The position numbers and the translations under genes were made by a program. Below are positions 46,982 to 56,342 of a DNA stretch of 64,000 nt, piece by piece. Every line of letters begins with the position of its first letter. Position 1 is the stretch's first letter. The stretch is taken from NCBI GenBank assembly GCA_963576475.1, contig OY754987.1, positions 6,190,536-6,254,535 on the forward strand, read 5' to 3'. The notes beneath the pieces are model-generated. The model was given only the letters and a program-made list of their open reading frames with translations, ran no database searches and was not told the DNA's origin. Source of the DNA: Molanna angustata (lineage: Eukaryota > Arthropoda > Insecta > Trichoptera > Molannidae).

Positions 46982-49900
46982 TCAATATTTCTCGTCTGCC
47001 GTGATGATTGTGTCGCGGGTGTTGGAGTAAGGCAACCCCGCGTCGCTCTCAAACTCCTCTAACTTTGTCTGCTTTCTGGCGGCTAATCTGTAAAGCAAAA
47101 TAAATAGTGTTTGATAGAAATAAAATTGACAGGAGTTCGTTGGATTCTCATTATATGCAAAGGATAAAGAAAAAAAAGGTTTTGTTGCATAAAAATCAAT
47201 TCAGGATATAAAATTCAATATAGTAATTTTCTTTATTGAAAAAAAATAAAATAATCTGTGCAGCTTTGTCTCTTCTTCTTCTTCTTAGCTTTCCCTCCAC
47301 TGCAGGATGTAGGCCTCTTCCATTTGTCTCCATTTTCCTCTATTCTGTGCCGCTTCAATCCATTTCTTTCCGGCGACCGCAACAATATCGTCGGCCCATC
47401 TCTTCTGTGGCCGACCGACATCCCTTTTGTATTCCCATGGCCTCTACTTTAAGACTTTGGGAGTCCATCTTGAATTTGGCTGTCTGGCCACGTGTCCTGC
47501 CCATTGCCATTTCAATTTTGCGATCCGATCAATGATATCGGCGACTTTTGCCCAACATTTGCCACTCCATGGATCGTTGCGCGCATTTTAATTTGTGGAC
47601 AGCATTTATGGTCAGGGACATTGCCCACAAGTCAAATTGAAAACGCTGTTTGTTATCGCCAAGCGCTAATTTTTTTTGTATGGGATTTGACGTTTGTTGT
47701 TTGTTATTGTAGAAAAAATTTCTACAACAAACGTCAAATCACATACAAAAAAAAAATAGCGCTTGGCGATAACGAACAGCGTTTTCAATTTGACTCAGGG
47801 CCATTGTTTCCAAACCATATGTCATCAAATAATTCATTTGCCTCTTAGTAATAGAATATTTGAAAAAATAAATGAACTATTGTTTAAGTATTTACCTATT
47901 TCTGATGACTTGATACAGATATATAAATATCATTGGAATTGGTGTCATCATAGCCACTGAGACAGGTACCACTGGAAATTTAAGACACAAAAAAATAGTG
48001 TATTTAAAAATGAGAGTAAAATATAAGGTGGCAGAGTGGTTGGGGCACTGGATTAGTAATCCAGTAATTCTGCCTCAACCAATTTCGTTCACCCGTAGCA
48101 CAGGCATTTTTGCTGAATTTATGATAAACATATTCTTTTTAATTTATTTAAACAATATAAAAAACGATAAAATATGCCTAATTCCGAAAGGGATTTTTGG
48201 TATATTGATTGACATAATTTACAAAAGGATATCTTTAATCTTATATATTTATTTTATTTATATAATTCTGCTTCAACCAATTTATTTTACAAAAAGATAT
48301 TTTGTTTTTTTCATTGCTGTATCTTATCTTTTATAATTACTTTTTCATTCCGCCACATTATGTGAAAATTCTTTTATTATTTAGGTACATATATACATAC
48401 CATCACACCATGTCTCTTCTCTTACAGGGTAAGCAGAGAGAACCGAGCGCCATACTTCTCTATTTTTGCACACATTTCTGGTTTCCTTTACATCCATGCA
48501 TCGTCTCATACATGCTCGTCGATTGTTCAAACTTTTTATGTTTCCTTCTTTCAAAATATCATTCACATGGTCATGCCATCCCTTTCTGGGGCGACCTCTG
48601 CTATTCACTCCATCTCTTGCACCCATGTATATTTTTTTGGTCAGTCGTTCATCATTCATTCTTTCAATATGTCCAAACCACCTCAAGGCATTCACTTTCA
48701 TTTTACATATATTATCCTTCTTTATCTTGCATTCTCTCCTTATGTCCTCATATTTTATTGTTTTTTGGGTGATAAAATAATTTTATTTTTATTGTTTGTT
48801 TAAACAAGGAAAGAAGATGAAAGATGTATTGATACCTGTAGTGAGATCAGCTTCGGGCTGAGCCAGTGAGAACCTGAGAAGGAAGATGGCGATCCCCGTG
48901 TTTTGTATGCCCGTCTCCAGGGCGATGGCCAATCTGTCTTCCGGACTCTGCTGGAAGGCCCTGGCCCCAAGCCATCCCGCTAAGTACCCCAGCCAAGGCA
49001 CCCCCATACCCGCTATGACAATCTGAAATAACAAATTATTATAAGCATAAAAAAATCACAAATGTTTTCAAAGCGTTCATCGCCATCATACCATCATGGG
49101 GTAACCAGCGACAGGTGTGCATTATCTTATAAAAGGAAGCATGACACATGCGTGTATACCCTCGCACTGGTCTTGTCCCACCTAAGAAGCGTGTGAAGAA
49201 AAATATGAAGAACAATTCTCTCCGTCACATTTTATATTATCAAGTACCCGAGTATGAGCTTGAAAGATTACACATAGTACTCAACGCAGCTGCTGCGAGA
49301 TTGATATATGGAGCTGACAAAATATGTCACATAACACCTCTTCTTAACGAACTACTCTGGTTGAAATGTCCAGCACGAGTAGACTATAAGATATACCTGA
49401 TGATGTTTAAGGATTTCAGCGACTTTACTCCACACTACATTCAAGAAATGTGTCAAAAGAATGTTCCATCAGGAAGATAGCTTACATTGAGATCATCTGG
49501 ATCACAGAGTACCAACTCTTTAAGAGAATTGGACAGAGTCAATAAGGCGGCTTACTATGATCACGGTTTCAGTGTGAACGGGCTTTGAAAATGGAATAAA
49601 TTGCCTTTTGACATACGTGGAGCTCAGAGCATTGACACCTTCGGTAGACTTCTTAAGACTGCCTTGTTTCGTAGAGCCAACAAATTAGGAGTGATCTTGT
49701 ATCACTAAACGGCGCTTTATAAATTCTATTATTATTATTATAATATTTTTTACATATTATTTTATTGTTTATTTTTCTATGATGTCTTATAATAATCAAT
49801 ACTTTTTTGCACCCTGTGGAAGTGGTGAGTTTATTGCCATATGGCAATTTCTTCCAATTAACCAGTTCTTCCAGCCCAGAGAAGAAATATTAGTATGAGA

Positions 49901-50885
49901 AATGAATTTAAATAACCATATTTGAATCATAAATTAGCTATAAACCACTTGTTTTTTGAGTCACTTCGCGACATGTTTCGGAAGCGCTGTCCTTCCACGC
50001 AGTCTAGACACGCCGGTCGATGGAAGGACAGCGCTTCCGAAACATGTCGCAAAGTGACTCAAAAAACAAGTGGTTTATAGCGAATTTATGATTCAAATAT
50101 GGTTAGTATTAACTACCACAAAATATCCGCCGAATCATTAAATGAATTTAAATAAATTTCTCCTCTGCTGGGGATCGAACCCAGGACGCCGGAACAGAAA
50201 CCAAACGGCTTACCAACTGTGCCACGGCGGTCGGTTTAACATCATGGAATACACTTAATGTCTTCTGTGTCATGCTGTTACTCTTTCCCTAATAATTAAA
50301 TTAATATAAACTGATAAATATATCGGTATTATAAAATTACTTAAAAAAATAAGTAACAACACAAACTTTTAACTTTATTCCACTAATTTAAAATGGTTAC
50401 CACTGACGAGTTTCGCTCAAAGAGCATCTACTGAATGGTAAATTTAAATTTGTGGTAAATGGTAAATTTGTGTTGCTACTTGTGGTAAATGGTAAATTTG
50501 TGTTGCTACTTATTTTTTTTAATTAATTTTATAATATTGATAATGGAATTCCATCACGTATTAGCGGTTGAAAAATTAGAAATAATCATAAATATATGGC
50601 ACACATAAAAATGTTTGGTTACCTGCCACGAAAACAGTTCAAAGAGGTACAGGTTTGTGACAATGGCAAACACGATGATGAAGAGCAGCAGCAGAGAGGA
50701 AAAGGACTTGAGGATGCGCACCATCATGTTGGCGAACCTGGGCAGCTTCTTCTGACAGAACAGTCCGATGCCCAACGGCACTACCAACCCGATGGCGAAG
50801 GTGGCGATGTTGCGGTACGGCACTGTCAGGTTACCGTCGTGGAAGATCACACGACCGAGGGTGAACAGCCACAGAGGCATCATAC
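46982..50885 (-). CDS. SLC10 family sodium/bile-acid symporter-like, C-terminal exons
   Basis: A sodium-coupled organic-anion transporter type membrane protein. Four exons, in transcription order: 50885-50623, 49022-48836, 47971-47896 and 47087-46982 (stop TGA). All have GT/AG ends and consistent phases (1, 0, 1, 2), giving 210 residues. Family marks are GMMPLWLFT after the first junction, VPLGIGLF, the sodium-site region ETGIQNTGIAIFLL (family ETGxQN), and VVPVSVAMMTPIPMIF. The hydrophilic tail LAARKQTKLEEFE...DEKY is cytosolic-like. The N-terminal half (core helices 1-6) should lie upstream, at higher coordinates, but I could not find it up to 64000. It may lie outside, leaving an intron of 13 kb or more. 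The introns hold at least eight repeat insertions. No internal stop was seen in the exons. Confidence 0.9.
47250..47600 (-). pseudogene. C-terminal LINE fragment in an SLC10 intron
   Basis: The minus strand reads AGKKWIEAAQNRGKWRQMEE and then AYILQW, a C-terminal motif of RTE-like LINE proteins (RGKWRxMEEAYxLQW). Upstream parts (GHVARQPN-like, WADDIV-like) are frame-broken. A related tail fragment, MEEAYIQKW, lies at about 51768-51800 (+). Confidence 0.7.
47628..47806. mobile_element. foldback MITE in an SLC10 intron
   Basis: The arms GTCAAATTGAAAACGCTGTT, ATCGCCAAGCGCTA and GATTTGACGTTTGTTG mirror each other around a centre at about 47710-47720 (AAAAATTTCTAC). There is a near-perfect 80-bp-class hairpin. 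The outer sequence GGGACATTGCC and its inverse suggest the ends. Confidence 0.8.
48026..48125 (+). mobile_element. tRNA-derived SINE, family 1, plus strand
   Basis: The head reads GGTGGCAGAGTGGTTGGGGC and ACTGGATTAGTAATCCAGTA, then TCGTTCACCCGTAGCACAGG, matching the inverse of the copies at 6354 and 15540. The box-B region is diverged. The tail is lost. Confidence 0.65.
48400..48760 (-). pseudogene. 3' fragment of the 41342-type LINE
   Basis: It reads MKVNALRWFGHIERMNDERL, then GRPRKGWHDHVNDIL, NNRRACMRRCMDV and WRSVLSAYPVREE. Clear similarity to 41342-42005 (-). It ends near GGTGTGATGGTATG. In an intron of the SLC10-like gene, same strand. Confidence 0.85.
49236..49745 (+). pseudogene. second CR1-like LINE C-terminal copy, with stops
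   Basis: It reads LERLHIVLNAAAARLIYGAD, HITPLLNELLWLKCP and IQEMCQKNVPSGR, a stop, then SLRSSGSQSTNSLRELDR and on. It aligns with 23921-24660 but is shorter, with at least two stops. It ends with the same tail GTGATCTTGTATCACTAAAC and ATT repeats. It is antisense inside the SLC10-like gene. Confidence 0.88.
49913..50137. mobile_element. foldback element with 14-16-bp target duplication
   Basis: The inverted arms (about 49913-50003 and 50013-50103) carry CCATATTTGAATCATAAATT, AAACCACTTGTTTTTTGAGT and TTTCGGAAGCGCTGTCCTTC. The flanks are AATGAATTTAAATAA on both sides (about 49897-49912 and 50138-50153). A 34-bp tail (TTAGTATTAACTACCACAAA) follows the right arm only. GGAAG-loop-CTTCC, then GAAACATGTC in the right arm, recalls the hammerhead-like motif of its neighbours. 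Confidence 0.72.
50155..50236 (-). mobile_element. tRNA-derived SINE, family 3 (head only)
   Basis: The minus strand reads GACCGCCGTGGCACAGTTGG (box-A-like TGGCACAGTTGG) and CCTGGGTTCGATCCCCAGCA (box-B-like). It differs from families 1 and 2 in the anticodon arm. It is not a credible functional tRNA because the anticodon stem is mispaired. Confidence 0.6.
50345..50585 (-). mobile_element. solo terminus of a hammerhead-bearing retroelement
   Basis: The minus strand of 50397-50441 folds as TTACCATT, CAGTAGA, T, GCTC-TTT-GAGC, GAAAC, TCGTC, AGTGGTAA, with an 8-bp stem I. A short tandem repeat (TGGTAAATTTGTGTTGCTAC) follows at 50458-50510. The outer signature AATGGAATTCCATCACGTAT is at about 50543. 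There is no inverted second arm here, unlike the other copies. Confidence 0.6.
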
Positions 50886-51750
50886 CTGAAAATTAAATCA
50901 TTCAACTAATTAACACTCGTCGGAATTCAATTTCGAGTCGATATAAATATTTATTAGTCAATATATATCTTACGAGTGGTTTAATACTAAAATACGAGTT
51001 TTTTTTTCGGTGGATGATGATTTTATCGGCTTCGTTGAATATGTATTTGGTAATTTAGTCAAATCAAATACCAAACAGAGTATTCAGCGATCCATACGAG
51101 ATGCCGAAAATTCACTGGAATTTCAGAAAAATCACGACATCGAGCTGTCAGTGTGATTTTGGTTATATATGTTTAAGTTGTTATAGCAAAAAACCATTTT
51201 AAACGTCAGTCTAAACCCATAGAAAACTATCTATCTCTTTTCTTCATATACAATAATGTGCAATGCTACGCCGTCGACCTTAAGTTTGGCGTAGTATTAA
51301 GTATTTAGTTAGTGATGTCTCTGCAACGCAATTGCTAACTTAAGAATACTAAATACTCCAGTGAGGTTAGGAGTTAGTATTTAGGTACCTAGGACTCTGC
51401 ATCTCTCTTCATCATAATCATTCCTCCAAGCATGTCATCTTATTCTATCACATTAATTTGGTGAAATGATTTTTGTAGTATCAATTAACAATAATTAACA
51501 AAGTTATAACTAATTTATTATCAAAAAATTGTTTTATAGAAATACAATGTTATACTTAATTGTTGAATTATTTATATTAAATTTATACACTCATAACCGA
51601 TTCAACTTACTAAAAAAATGTAATATGTGAATTAATAAAACGATAATGAATGTTTTGAACTTTGACACTGATAAACGTCACTTGTTAATGCATTTAAATA
51701 ACTTATTTTTACTTTGAAAATTGCCACACTAAAAAAAATTATTTAAGGCG
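50886..51750. other. sequence upstream of the last detected SLC10 exon
   Basis: No further SLC10 exon was recognised. A short region at 51260-51400 contains imperfect inverted phrases (AGTATTAAGTATTTAG and AATACTAAATACT). Nothing else stands out. Confidence 0.45.
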
Positions 51751-51934
51751 AACAATTATGAAAAATGAAACAGATGGAAGAGGCCTATATCCAAAAATGG
51801 AGGGAAACAAGCCTAGATTTAAAAAGAAAAAGAAAAGATCATCTATCTTCATTTTGTTTAGTTTCAAGTCTAGTATTTTTCAATTCTATCCCTGATTTAA
51901 CAGCTGAGTAGTGATATGATGTTTATGTAACAAG

Positions 51935-53405
51935 GTCTGGAAAACTGGTATCTGGCCGAAGGATTGGACGCAGTCTGTTTTTGTTCCACTACACAAGAAA
52001 GGATCACCTGCCAAAATTACAGAATGATTGCTCTTATATCACACGCCAGCAAAGTTCTATTACACATTTTGAATAAAAGGCTGAAACACTATCTTGATTG
52101 GCAAATACCACCTGAACAGACTGGCTTTGTGAGTGGAAGGGGAACAAGAGAACAGATCCTGAATGTGCGACAGATAATTGAGAAGAGTAGGGAGTTCAAT
52201 GCACCAGTTATTCTATGTTTCATCGACTATAGCAAAGCTTTTGACTGCGTCAGATGGAGTAAGCTGTGGATGGTGTTGGATGAGATGGGAGTCCCTAAGC
52301 ATCTTATACATATCCTAAAAAACTTGTATGCAAATAGTTCTGCCTCAATAAGATTAAATAATGCCTTGTCCGCTACCTTCTCAGTCCAGAAGGGTGTCCG
52401 CCAGGGATGTATACTGTCCCCTGCTCTTTTTAACATATACGGAGAGTATATAATGAGGAAAGCTCTGGATGGTTGGGAAGCTGGATACAGCATTGGTGGC
52501 AAGAAAATCTCCAACTTACGCTTTGCAGACGACACAACTCTGGTAGCCACAAACGAGACCGATATGAAACAATTTTTGGATCGTGTTGAGAGGGAAAGTT
52601 TATCACTCGGTCTGAGCATAAACCAATGCAAAACCAAACTGATGGTGATTGATAGAGCATGTAAACTTCTCCCAATAAACTCTCTAAACCATCTTGAGAT
52701 AGTACATGACTTCACATATCTGGGTTCCAACATTATGTGACACCGGTGGTTGTGAAGCGGAAGTAAAAAGACGCATCGCCATGGCAAAGAGAGTACTGGG
52801 AAAGCTCACAAGAGTATGGAAGGACAGGACCATTACGAAAAACACGAATGTTAGACTCATCAGGGCTCTGATATTCTCGATGTTCCTGTATGGTGTGGAA
52901 ACATGGACACTTAGGGAGTCAGAGCGAAAGAGGATCGATGCTTTCGAAATGTGGTGCTGGAGGCGTATGCTGCGCATCCCATGGACAGCCAGAAGAACCA
53001 ATGTGTCAATTCTAGACGAGCTAAGGATCGAGGATCGTCTATCGACGATATGTTACAGACGTATCCTTCAATTCTTTGGACACATTGCCAGAAGGGAACC
53101 AGACTGCCTTGAGAAGCTTGTTGTGATGGGCAGCGTGGAAGGACGGAAATCTCGTGGTCGCTCACCGACCAGATGGAGCGATTTGGTTAAGTCCACAATG
53201 GGGTCTTCGGTGACTGGTGCTCTGCGTTCAGCCCAAAACAGATTGGCATGGAGGCGGGCCATACGTGTGGCGAAAGACTACAGCCGCTATCCTCAGTCAT
53301 GAGGAAAAGGACGAATGAAGTGATATGATTATGCGATAGCCCATGCAGAAAGGATGTGATGTTTGAAATGTTGCTACAATTACAATAAAAAAATAAAAAA
53401 AATAA
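51935..53405 (+). pseudogene. RTE-like LINE, RT domain to 3' end, two frameshifts
   Basis: It starts near VWKTGIWPKDWTQSVFVPLH, with a frameshift at about 52005. It continues YRMIALISHASKVLLHIL, PEQTGFVSGRGTREQI, FIDYSKAFDCV, GVRQGCILSPALFNIYGEYI, LRFADDTTLVA and YLGSNI. A second frameshift at about 52730 leads to GGCEAEVKRRIAMAKR, YGVETWTLRESERKRIDAFE, MWCWRRMLRIPWTARRTNVS and SRGRSPTRWSDLV, ending at 53302. The 3' tail is A-rich. All RT boxes including FADD are present. The endonuclease half is absent. The two shifts make it inactive as it stands. A separate LINE tail fragment (MEEAYIQKW) precedes it at 51755-51850. Confidence 0.92.
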
Positions 53406-53748
53406 ATTTGGTAAAATAAAACCAAAGTTTTCAGTTCTACTAATTTAATGACACTGACTAGTTTCGGTCATCCAGTGACCATTTTCAAAGTGTGAAAAAA
53501 CAAGAGGTGGTTGGTGTTTATATAATATCTGGTTAAGGGGTTTGCAACTTTTTTTTTTTTTTTTTAAACGAACTACAACATGAATTTACAATAGACAATA
53601 ATGTTCAAATTCTACATAAATGTAATAAAGGGAGAAAATTAGACAGATTAGAGATACTAAAATTAATAGAGTAAAAAATAATATGAACAAGACACTTATT
53701 AATTTACAAACAGATTTCTCTACTTCACCTCTACTTAAACCGCTATAA

Positions 53749-54775
53749 ATATTTATAAATATATTATTCATATACCAAGTAATCAATAATAAGGAATGGT
53801 ATTTCCAACCATTTATCATTATATATTATGTAAACAAACAACTCAATGCTTTTGAATTTTACTGCCCCAATATATTTTGTTACAGGTACACAGTTAATCT
53901 ATAAATATATTATTCATATACCAAGTAATCAATAATAAGGAATGGTATTTCCAACCATTTATCATTATATATTATGTAAACAAAAAACTCAATACTTTTG
54001 AATTTTACTGCCCCAATATATTTTGTTACAGGTACACAGTTAATCTATAAATATATTATTCATATACCAAGTAATCAATAATAAGGAATGGTATTTCCAA
54101 CCATTTATCATTATATATTATGTAAACAAACAACTCAATGCTTTTGAATTTTACTGCCCCAATATATTTTGTTACAGGTACACAGTTAATCTATAAATAT
54201 ATTATTCATATACCAAGTAATCAATAATAAGGAATGGTATTTCCAACCATTTATCATTATATATTATGTAAACAAACAACTCAATGCTTTTGAATTTTAC
54301 TGCCCCAATATATTTTGTTACAGGTACACAGTTAATCTATAAATATATTATTCATATACCAAGTAATCAATAATAAGGAATGGTATTTCCAACCATTTAT
54401 CATTATATATTATGTAAACAAACAACTCAATGCTTTTGAATTTTACTGCCCCAATATATTTTGTTACAGGTACACAGTTAATCTATAAATATATTATTCA
54501 TATACCAAGTAATCAATAATAAGGAATGGTATTTCCAACCATTTATCATTATATATTATGTAAACAAAAAACTCAATACTTTTGAATTTTACTGCCCCAA
54601 TATATTTTGTTACAGGTACACAGTTAATCTATAAATATATTATTCATATACCAAGTAATCAATAATAAGGAATGGTATTTCCAACCATTTATCATTATAT
54701 ATTATGTAAACAAAAAACTCAATACTTTTGAATTTTACTGCCCCAATATATTTTGTTACAGGTACACAGTTAATC
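53749..54775. repeat. 146-bp tandem array inside the foldback element
   Basis: Seven copies, with CTATAAATATATTATTCATA starting at 53899, 54045, 54191, 54337, 54483 and 54629 (146-bp steps) plus a first copy from about 53749. The unit includes AATAAGGAATGGTATTTCC, TGTAAACAAACAACTCAATG and TTTTGTTACAGGTACACAGT. Copies differ only by AACAAC/AAAAAC and GCTTTT/ACTTTT, so the expansion is recent. Confidence 0.96.
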
Positions 54776-55066
54776 CTTACATTGCTGTTCTCAACCATTG
54801 ATCACAGAACTTCAATAATAGATACAGACACCATCATGCCATGTTCCAGCAGCATTCAATAATTTTGCAATATAAATTATTTAATTTCTTTTTGTATTTG
54901 TACGTTCGCTTTGTTTGCTAGTTTTCTTTGTCAGTTCTTTCTAGCAACACTAATTGAACTGACAGAAAAAGAGGAAAAAAAAAAATAAATAAATAAACAA
55001 AAAAAAAAAAAAGTTGCAAACCCCTTAACCAGATATTATATAAACACCAACCACCTCTTGTTTTTT

Positions 55067-55917
55067 GATTACATGAAAATTCTTCGAAACACAATTGTTC
55101 GAATGCGCAATTGTACGAATAACAATTTTTCGAAAATCAGTTATCAGAATGATAATTGTCCGAAAGCAAAATATTCGAACTAACATTTGTTGGAAAACCA
55201 ATTAACCGAATTTAATATATTTTTGTGTCATTATGTTGCCTCCTTTGACATATTTGTTGCCAGTAAAATATATTCGATGAAGACTACTATTACTTGTTGT
55301 ATTATTGTTGGGTACGTATGTTTGCACATTTTTAATAACTGATGTTTGACAGCGCGGGATAGCCTAGTTTGTACACCAGTTTATGTTTATCTAGTATTCA
55401 CACCAATTTAGTTATTTTATTTTATTATTATAGTTACTTTTTTTAATATATAATGCAACTGGCTCACGCCAGTCGCAATTATAACTACAAACAAACCTAA
55501 CCAACCTATTTTTACCAAAGTTTTGTAGGTTTAGCTTTAAAAAATAGGTGTACATCCTTGGATATCTGACAGCGCGGTGCGTCGCCATGTTGTTTATTCC
55601 ATAGATTTTTATTATACATAATATACTATGTAGATGTAGTACTCCGTGCAAAAAGTGAGTCATTTGTTTTTGATTCATACAAAATTTGCTAACTACGACA
55701 TCTAGTACCTATATTATAATAAAAATCTATGGTTTATTCCTCTCACAATACTACCAACATGACGTCATAAAAATTCGAACAATTGTAAATTCTGATAATT
55801 GTGTGTTCGGAAAATTGTTTTTCGAAAAAATGTGATTCGAATAATTGCCATTCGTAAAATTGATTTTCGTAAAATTGAGCATTCGAATAATTGTTTTTCG
55901 AATAATTTTCCTGTCAC
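55067..55917. mobile_element. 851-bp TIR element with 10-bp target duplication
   Basis: It is flanked by CTTGTTTTTT on both sides (55057-55066 and 55918-55927); the uninterrupted arm near 53495 has it once. The ends are long imperfect inverted repeats rich in TTCGAA and AATTG phrases (GAAAATTCTTCGAAACACAA; inverse right end GGAAAATTATTCGAAAAACA). The middle (about 55345-55585) is an inverted relative of the 19128-19337 MITE (CACACCAATTTAGTTATTTT, AACAAACCTAACCAACC). No coding capacity was found. The 9-10-bp duplication would fit Mutator-like elements. Confidence 0.82.
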
Positions 55918-56342
55918 CTTGTTTTTTCACACTTTGAAAATGGTCACTGGATGACCGAAACTAGTCAGTGTCATTAAATTAGTAGAACTGAAAACTTTGG
56001 TTTTATTTTACCATTCCAAATTTATTTATTATTTGAAATGGAGTTCTACCAAGAATTGTCCGTAGAAAAGTTAAAAAAAAAAAAAAAAGACAATAGGCAT
56101 GATGACTAATTTTGAGAAACTATCCCACGATGTTTTTACGCATCCACTGTTTTCAAATATATATACGTTTCTACATAAAATAAAGGTTTAGTAGCAAAAA
56201 TCGCCATTTCAAAATCAAATTTGACATTTACACCAAAAAACGCTTATAGTACAATGGCGTCTGTCAGTGACGTCATGGTATTGTAAACTGCGTATCAACT
56301 GTATGTATTCGAGCAGTAAATTCGACGATTTGTGCATTTAAA

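Larger units (their letters stand above)
53406..56092. mobile_element. composite foldback element with hammerhead-like ends
   Basis: The left arm (53406-53550) contains GGTAAAATAAAACCAAAGTT, ACACTGACTAGTTTCGGTCA and TCTGGTTAAGGGGTTTGCAA. The inverse lies at 55012-55066 and 55918-56010, because an 851-bp element interrupts the right arm. Between the arms lie a 146-bp tandem array (53749-54775) and sequence related to the 38825 element (TTTGTCAGTTCTTTCTAGCA). The outer right end has AATGGAGTTCTACCAAGAAT, GTCCGTAGAAAA and an A-run. The hammerhead-like fold is at 53451-53493 (-) and 55929-55971 (+). No RT or endonuclease frame was found. Confidence 0.8.

Noticed and set aside
52227..53262. Minus-strand frames up to 186 codons
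   Set aside because: Antisense of the RTE-like reverse transcriptase on the plus strand.
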